Part shown: positions 5,140 through 8,161 of the stretch, piece by piece | How positions within the stretch are numbered: position 1 is the stretch's first letter | How the letters are laid out: every line of letters starts with the position of its first letter | Source: MB1-2 sp046566065 | GTDB lineage: Bacteria; Actinomycetota; CADDZG01; WHSQ01 | Assembly: GCA_046566065.1 (NCBI GenBank) | Contig: JBKHXK010000057.1 | Span: 1 to 8,161, forward strand | Reading direction: 5' to 3' | Length of the DNA stretch: 8,161 bases | Made by a program: the position numbers and the translations under genes | Notes under the pieces: model-generated | Databases searched by the model: none | Told to the model about the DNA's origin: nothing | The model's input: only the letters and a program-made list of their open reading frames with translations

Positions 5140-6830
5140 TGTCGACGCTCGAAGAGCGCAAGCTCACCAAGGCACGCAAGACCGGCTACGGCATCGGTCT
5201 CTTGAAGGGCATGGCGGTCACGATCAAGCACCTCTTCAAGCACAACACCGTCATCCAGTACCCGGACGAGAAGCAAGACCTTCCGGCGCGCACGCGCGGC
5301 GTCATCGCGCTCAAGGAAGAGAACTGCACCGTCTGCATGCTGTGTGCTCGCGAGTGCCCCGACTGGTGCATCTACATCGACTCCCACAAGGAGCAGCTCC
5401 CGCCCAAACGAGAGGGAGGCCGTCCACGCAAGCGCAACGTCCTCGACCGCTTCGCGATCGACTACGCGCTCTGCATGTACTGCGGCATCTGCGTCGAGGT
5501 CTGCCCTTACGACGCGCTCTTCTGGAGCCGCGAGTTCGAATACTCCGAGTACGACATCCGCGAGCTGACCCATGAGAAGGAGAAGCTCTCCGACTGGATG
5601 GCGACGGTTCTGCCCCCGCCCGAGCTAGAGGTCGGAGCGGAGATCCCCGGCCAGACCCCCGTCGCGACGGCTGCAGGCGCACCCGCCGTCGCTGCCGGAG
5701 CAGCCGGGCCGGGAAGCGCGCAGCGTCCCTCTCCGCCTGCCGCCGCGACCGCAGCGGCCGAGCGTCCCGAGCAAGCACAGCGCCAACCGGCCGCCGCGGC
5801 AACCGCGGCGCCTCCGGCAGAGAAAGCCTCCCCGTCGCAAGCGGACGCGGGCGAGACCAAGACAGACCAACCGGAGGGCCGCGCCCAGGCGACGGAAGAG
5901 AAGGCCCCCGCAGGCGAAGGTACCCCTGCGGCCGCCGAGGCGACCGACTCCGGCGCCCAGCCCGAGGGCGTGAAGAGCTCCACCGAAGCCGCCTCGCCCG
6001 AGCAGTTCGACAAACCGGCCGAAGACAAAGCCGCCACCACGACCGCTCCCGAGCGCGGCGCGAGCACCGAGGAAGAGGAGCCTGCCGCGCCGACGCTGTC
6101 GGCCGAAGAGAAGGCGCAGTACGCCGATAGCCCCGGCCCCAACGTCGAGGTCCCCCACGAGGCCCCCAAGCCGGTCGCTCTGGAGCGAACCGAAGATCCC
6201 GACGCGGTCTACCAGCAGGTGTTGCAGGAGCAACTCGACAAGGGCTCGAGCCCCCAGGTGGCCGAAGCACGGGCCAAGGTCGCCCGAGTGAAGGCCGAGC
6301 GCGGCATCAAGCGAGGCCCCACCCCGATCGAGACCGACAAGATGGTCCCGAGCGCCCCGACCAAGGGCCAACCGACCGAGCCCGAGCCCTCAGGCGCCCC
6401 CGAAGCCACCGAACCAAAGCCCGACCCGGGCCCAGTCTCCGCCAGCGCCGAGGAAGAGACGTCTACGCCTAAGAGCGAAGGCGCCGCACCCACAGCAACG
6501 AGCCAGACCGAAGAGGCGGCGCCCGCAACACCCCCCGCAGACGCCAGCGCAACGAGCGGAGGCAGCGCAGGCGACAGCGTTGCCGGGGGAGCGGCGAATG
6601 AGGAGGCGGCGCCAGCCGCCGACGAGCCCAAGCCGGAGGCTCGGGCTGAGTCGCGACCCGGCGACGATGGCGCTGGAGCAGCCGGAGCGGGCTCAACCGA
6701 TGACCCAGAAGCCGTCTACGAGCGCGTCCTGGCAGAAGAGAAGGCGAAGGGCTCCAGTGACGCGGTTGCGCAAGGCCGGGCCAAGGCCGCCCGGGTGAAG
6801 GCCGAGCGGGCGAAGAAGGCGGGGGGCTGA
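5139..6830 (+). CDS. nuoI: NADH-quinone oxidoreductase subunit I with giant C-terminal extension
   Basis: NuoI carries two [4Fe-4S] clusters (N6a and N6b) that pass electrons to N2 in NuoB. The N-terminal 164 residues are standard. An amphipathic start precedes Cys63-x2-Cys66-x2-Cys69-x3-Cys73-Pro and Cys112-x2-Cys115-x2-Cys118-x3-Cys122-Pro, the two ferredoxin motifs, with an additional Cys77. NuoI is normally about 160-220 residues; this frame runs to 563. Residues 165-563 are rich in Ala, Pro, Glu, Thr, Ser and Gly and have no Cys or Trp. They contain two copies of a 36-residue module (353-388 and 522-557), so the tail is translated rather than a frameshift artefact. Glu-GAA, Gln-CAA and Ala-GCA codons are more frequent in the tail than in nuoH. 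The start at 5139 overlaps the nuoH stop, with AGGTG about 8-12 nt upstream. The stop overlaps nuoJ. The core assignment is firm; the role of the tail is unknown. Confidence 0.95.
   Translation: MSTLEERKLTKARKTGYGIGLLKGMAVTIKHLFKHNTVIQYPDEKQDLPARTRGVIALKEENCTVCMLCARECPDWCIYIDSHKEQLPPKREGGRPRKRNVLDRFAIDYALCMYCGICVEVCPYDALFWSREFEYSEYDIRELTHEKEKLSDWMATVLPPPELEVGAEIPGQTPVATAAGAPAVAAGAAGPGSAQRPSPPAAATAAAERPEQAQRQPAAAATAAPPAEKASPSQADAGETKTDQPEGRAQATEEKAPAGEGTPAAAEATDSGAQPEGVKSSTEAASPEQFDKPAEDKAATTTAPERGASTEEEEPAAPTLSAEEKAQYADSPGPNVEVPHEAPKPVALERTEDPDAVYQQVLQEQLDKGSSPQVAEARAKVARVKAERGIKRGPTPIETDKMVPSAPTKGQPTEPEPSGAPEATEPKPDPGPVSASAEEETSTPKSEGAAPTATSQTEEAAPATPPADASATSGGSAGDSVAGGAANEEAAPAADEPKPEARAESRPGDDGAGAAGAGSTDDPEAVYERVLAEEKAKGSSDAVAQGRAKAARVKAERAKKAGG
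5631..6194 (+). other. Low-complexity Ala/Pro/Glu-rich linker in the NuoI tail
   Basis: This encodes residues 165-352 of NuoI. The sequence is almost only Ala, Pro, Glu, Gly, Thr, Ser, Gln, Lys and Asp, with one Phe (EQFDKP) and one Tyr (AQYADS), no Cys and no Trp. This composition predicts an extended, disordered, acidic linker, comparable in style to the Ala/Pro-rich tethers of swinging-arm enzymes. A second linker of the same type (about residues 393-521, nt 6315-6701) separates the two helical modules. Minus-strand frames across it are open only because of the base composition. Confidence 0.8.
6195..6302 (+). repeat. NuoI tail module, copy 1
   Basis: Encodes residues 353-388 of NuoI, beginning DPDAVYQQVL, with a central KGSS and ending RVKAER. 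It matches copy 2 at 24 of 36 positions without gaps, while the surrounding linkers show no comparable similarity. The pattern (DP-x-AVY, VL-x-E, KGSS, VA, RAK, ARVKAER) suggests a short helix, a KGSS turn and a second, basic helix. It is followed by GIKRGPTPIETDK, which resumes linker-type sequence. I do not recognise a named domain. Confidence 0.8.
6702..6809 (+). repeat. NuoI tail module, copy 2 (C-terminal)
   Basis: Encodes residues 522-557 of NuoI, beginning DPEAVYERVL, with KGSS at the centre and ending RVKAER. Only AKKAGG follows before the stop, so this copy caps the protein. Compared with copy 1, substitutions are mostly polar for polar (Gln to Glu or Arg, for example), while AVY, VL, KGSS, VA, RAK and ARVKAER are kept. 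That is the pattern expected of a folded or binding element under selection at both sites. Confidence 0.8.
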
Positions 6831-7357
6831 TGGCTGCGCTCTGGCAGGAGATCGTCTTCTGGGTCCTCGCGGCCGCCATGGTCCTCTCCGCGATCCGTGT
6901 GGTCACGACGAGGAACGTGGTGCACGCGGCCCTCTATCTGGTCGTCACCCTTATGAGCGCTGCGGCGATGTTCATCATGCTGTTCGCCGAGTTCGTGGCG
7001 TGGGTGCAGGTGCTCGTGTACGTCGGGGCGATCATCGTGCTGATGCTCTTCGGGCTCATGCTCACGAGGGCGCCGATCGGCAAGGGTGACTTCGACAACA
7101 ACCAGAAGCCGCTGGCGGCGCTGGTCGCGCTGGCGGTCTTCGGAGTCACGAGCTGGATCCTGGTGCAGGCCTTCGACGGCGAGCAGATCCTCTTCGCTCG
7201 TTCCGAGGGAACCACCGCGCGCCAGGTGGGCGAGGAGATCTTCTCGAAGTACGTGCTGCCGTTCGAGGTCGTGTCCATGCTGCTTCTGGCCGCGCTGGTC
7301 GGAGCGGTCCTCATCGCTCGTCGCGACGACAAGCCGCACGAAGGGAGGGTCGGTTAG
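6830..7357 (+). CDS. nuoJ: NADH-quinone oxidoreductase subunit J (ND6-like)
   Basis: NuoJ is a membrane subunit beside NuoH, A and K; its third helix carries a pi-bulge that is thought to couple quinone chemistry to proton pumping. The protein has 175 residues with five predicted helices: about 7-24, 30-50, 54-78, 94-112 and 144-167. The signature is AEFVAWVQVLVYVGAIIVL (53-71), with Glu54, Tyr64 and Gly66 at the conserved positions, followed by MLFGLML. A soluble loop of about 25 residues lies between helices 4 and 5. The ATG overlaps the nuoI stop by one base, and a G-rich run (6820-6826) just upstream can serve as ribosome binding site. The stop TAG abuts the nuoK ATG. Confidence 0.95.
   Translation: MAALWQEIVFWVLAAAMVLSAIRVVTTRNVVHAALYLVVTLMSAAAMFIMLFAEFVAWVQVLVYVGAIIVLMLFGLMLTRAPIGKGDFDNNQKPLAALVALAVFGVTSWILVQAFDGEQILFARSEGTTARQVGEEIFSKYVLPFEVVSMLLLAALVGAVLIARRDDKPHEGRVG
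7343..7349 (+). promoter_or_regulatory. Ribosome binding site of nuoK
   Basis: GGGAGGG lies 8 nt before the nuoK ATG at 7358, inside the last codons of nuoJ. It is among the strongest Shine-Dalgarno sequences in this operon and confirms the nuoK start directly after the nuoJ stop. Confidence 0.65.
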
Positions 7358-7663
7358 ATGCCGATCTCGTATTTCCTAGTGCTGTCGGCGTTGCTGTTCT
7401 CGATCGGGGTGTACGGCGTGCTTGCTCGACAGAACGCGGTCTTGGTCTTGCTCTCGATCGAGTTGATGCTGAACTCGGTAAACATCAACCTCGTCGCGTT
7501 CTCGGCGCACTTCGCCGAGGCGGGTCTCGGGGGCCAGGTCTTCGCTCTCTTCGTGATCGCCGTTGCCGCCGCCGAGGTCGGGGTGGGGCTCGCGATCGTG
7601 ATCCTGCTGTTCCGGAACAGACAAACCGTCGACGTGGACGACATGTCCTACATGAAGTGGTGA
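7358..7663 (+). CDS. nuoK: NADH-quinone oxidoreductase subunit K (ND4L-like)
   Basis: NuoK is a three-helix membrane subunit that forms a proton pathway between the quinone module and the antiporter-like subunits. At 101 residues it has the canonical length. The helices are about residues 3-22, 27-47 and 58-84. Glu35 in LSIELMLNSVN and Glu73 in AAAEVGVGLAIV are the two buried glutamates conserved for proton transfer. The C-terminus after the last helix (RNRQTVDVDDMSYMKW) is short and acidic, as usual. No base separates it from the nuoJ stop, and only 4 nt separate it from the nuoL start. Confidence 0.96.
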   Translation: MPISYFLVLSALLFSIGVYGVLARQNAVLVLLSIELMLNSVNINLVAFSAHFAEAGLGGQVFALFVIAVAAAEVGVGLAIVILLFRNRQTVDVDDMSYMKW

Positions 7664-7667
7664 CCGG

Positions 7668-8161
7668 ATGACCTCGTTGATGAACTTCGCCGCAGAAGGA
7701 GCCGAGAAGGTTCAAGGAACGGGCCCGGTGGGCGCGATCAGTGAGCTCACGTGGCTGGTTCCGCTGCTGCCGATCCTGTCTTTCTTCGTGATCCTCTTCT
7801 TCGGCAAGAGGCTGCCGAACAAGGGACACGCGGTGGGCATCATCGCCGTGGGGGCGGGCCTGTTGATCTCGCTCGTCGGCTTCTTCGAGCTGGTCGCCGG
7901 CAAGGGCTTCGTCGAGAAGTCCTGGACCTGGTTCGAGTTCGCGAGCGGCGAGAGCCTTCATCTCGAGTTCGGGATGAACTACGACTTCCTCACCGCGGTC
8001 ATGTTCGTTGTGGTCTGCACGATCTCGTTGCTGGTCCAGATCTATTCGACCGAGTACATGCACGACGACAAGCGCTACACGATCTATTACGCGATGTTGT
8101 CGCTGTTCACGGGCTCCATGCTCCTGATGCTGATCGCGAACAACCTGCTGCAGCTGTTCAT
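7668..8161 (+). CDS. nuoL: NADH-quinone oxidoreductase subunit L, N-terminal part (3' end outside window)
   Basis: NuoL is the distal antiporter-like proton-pumping subunit. The first 164 residues are visible and the frame is still open at the window edge. LTWLVPLLPILSFFVILFFGKRLPNKG is the usual first helix, although the segment before it (about 26 residues, MTSLMNFAAEG...) is longer than typical. The next parts are a second helix, a beta-hairpin with LEFGMNYDFLTAVM, and the strongly conserved IYSTEYMHDD followed by RYTIYYAMLSLFTGSMLLMLIANN, which identifies NuoL rather than NuoM or NuoN. The ATG at 7668 is 4 nt after the nuoK stop without a strong ribosome binding site, so translation is probably coupled. 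A second ATG at 7680 is a possible alternative start. Confidence 0.94.
   Translation, partial: MTSLMNFAAEGAEKVQGTGPVGAISELTWLVPLLPILSFFVILFFGKRLPNKGHAVGIIAVGAGLLISLVGFFELVAGKGFVEKSWTWFEFASGESLHLEFGMNYDFLTAVMFVVVCTISLLVQIYSTEYMHDDKRYTIYYAMLSLFTGSMLLMLIANNLLQLF

Noticed and set aside
5311..6371. Long open minus-strand frames (about 220-320 codons) opposite the nuoI tail
   Set aside because: Their products are Arg/Gly/Ser/Ala-rich low-complexity strings that mirror the GC-rich + strand. No family motif or ribosome binding site is seen, and the + strand is firmly coding because its two modules are conserved at the amino-acid level.
5631..6830. NuoI tail as a separate gene or fusion caused by a frameshift
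   Set aside because: The frame is continuous from the ferredoxin module with no stop or strong internal start, it ends in a normal overlap with nuoJ, and no domain of another known protein is recognisable in the tail.

Overview
This window is a respiratory complex I (NADH-quinone oxidoreductase-type) locus from a high-GC bacterium. Codons mostly end in G or C, and the intergenic gaps are very short. The proteins resemble the second, NuoEFG-less 'nuo2' type known from Actinomycetota, so a deep-branching actinobacterium is the likeliest source. Chloroflexota or a related terrabacterial phylum cannot be excluded, because no taxonomic marker gene is present.

Layout: (1) positions 2-532 hold the 3' end of a nuoN on the + strand, cut by the window edge. 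(2) Convergent to it, 16 nt away, is a minus-strand gene (549-1256, with possible longer starts) for an integral membrane protein of unknown function. (3) A divergent intergenic region of about 200 nt follows. (4) A tightly packed + strand operon then runs to the window end: nuoA (1455-1823), nuoB (1814-2344), nuoC (2356-2913), nuoD (2913-4091), nuoH (4111-5139), nuoI (5139-6830), nuoJ (6830-7357), nuoK (7358-7663) and the start of nuoL (7668-8161, cut by the edge). Most junctions overlap or touch (TGATG at C/D, H/I and I/J), which implies one transcript with coupled translation.

How they work together: NuoB, C, D and I form the peripheral Q module, carrying electrons through Fe-S clusters to quinone. 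NuoH, A, J, K, L and N form the membrane arm that pumps protons. The NADH-oxidising module (NuoE, F, G) is absent from its usual place between nuoD and nuoH. Either the complex takes electrons from another donor, or nuoEFG lie elsewhere.

The most unusual element is NuoI. Its two-cluster ferredoxin module is complete by about residue 164, but the reading frame continues for about 399 residues of Ala/Pro/Glu-rich, cysteine-free sequence. That tail carries two copies of a well-conserved 36-residue, probably helical module, one mid-tail and one at the extreme C-terminus. Other points are a nuoN lying upstream of nuoA, a Tyr-to-Trp change at the quinone-site position of NuoD, an ERK-to-EHK change in NuoH, and a six-codon ORF that exactly bridges nuoD and nuoH. 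I found no RNA genes, mobile elements or CRISPR arrays, and no gene-free stretch longer than 300 nt.
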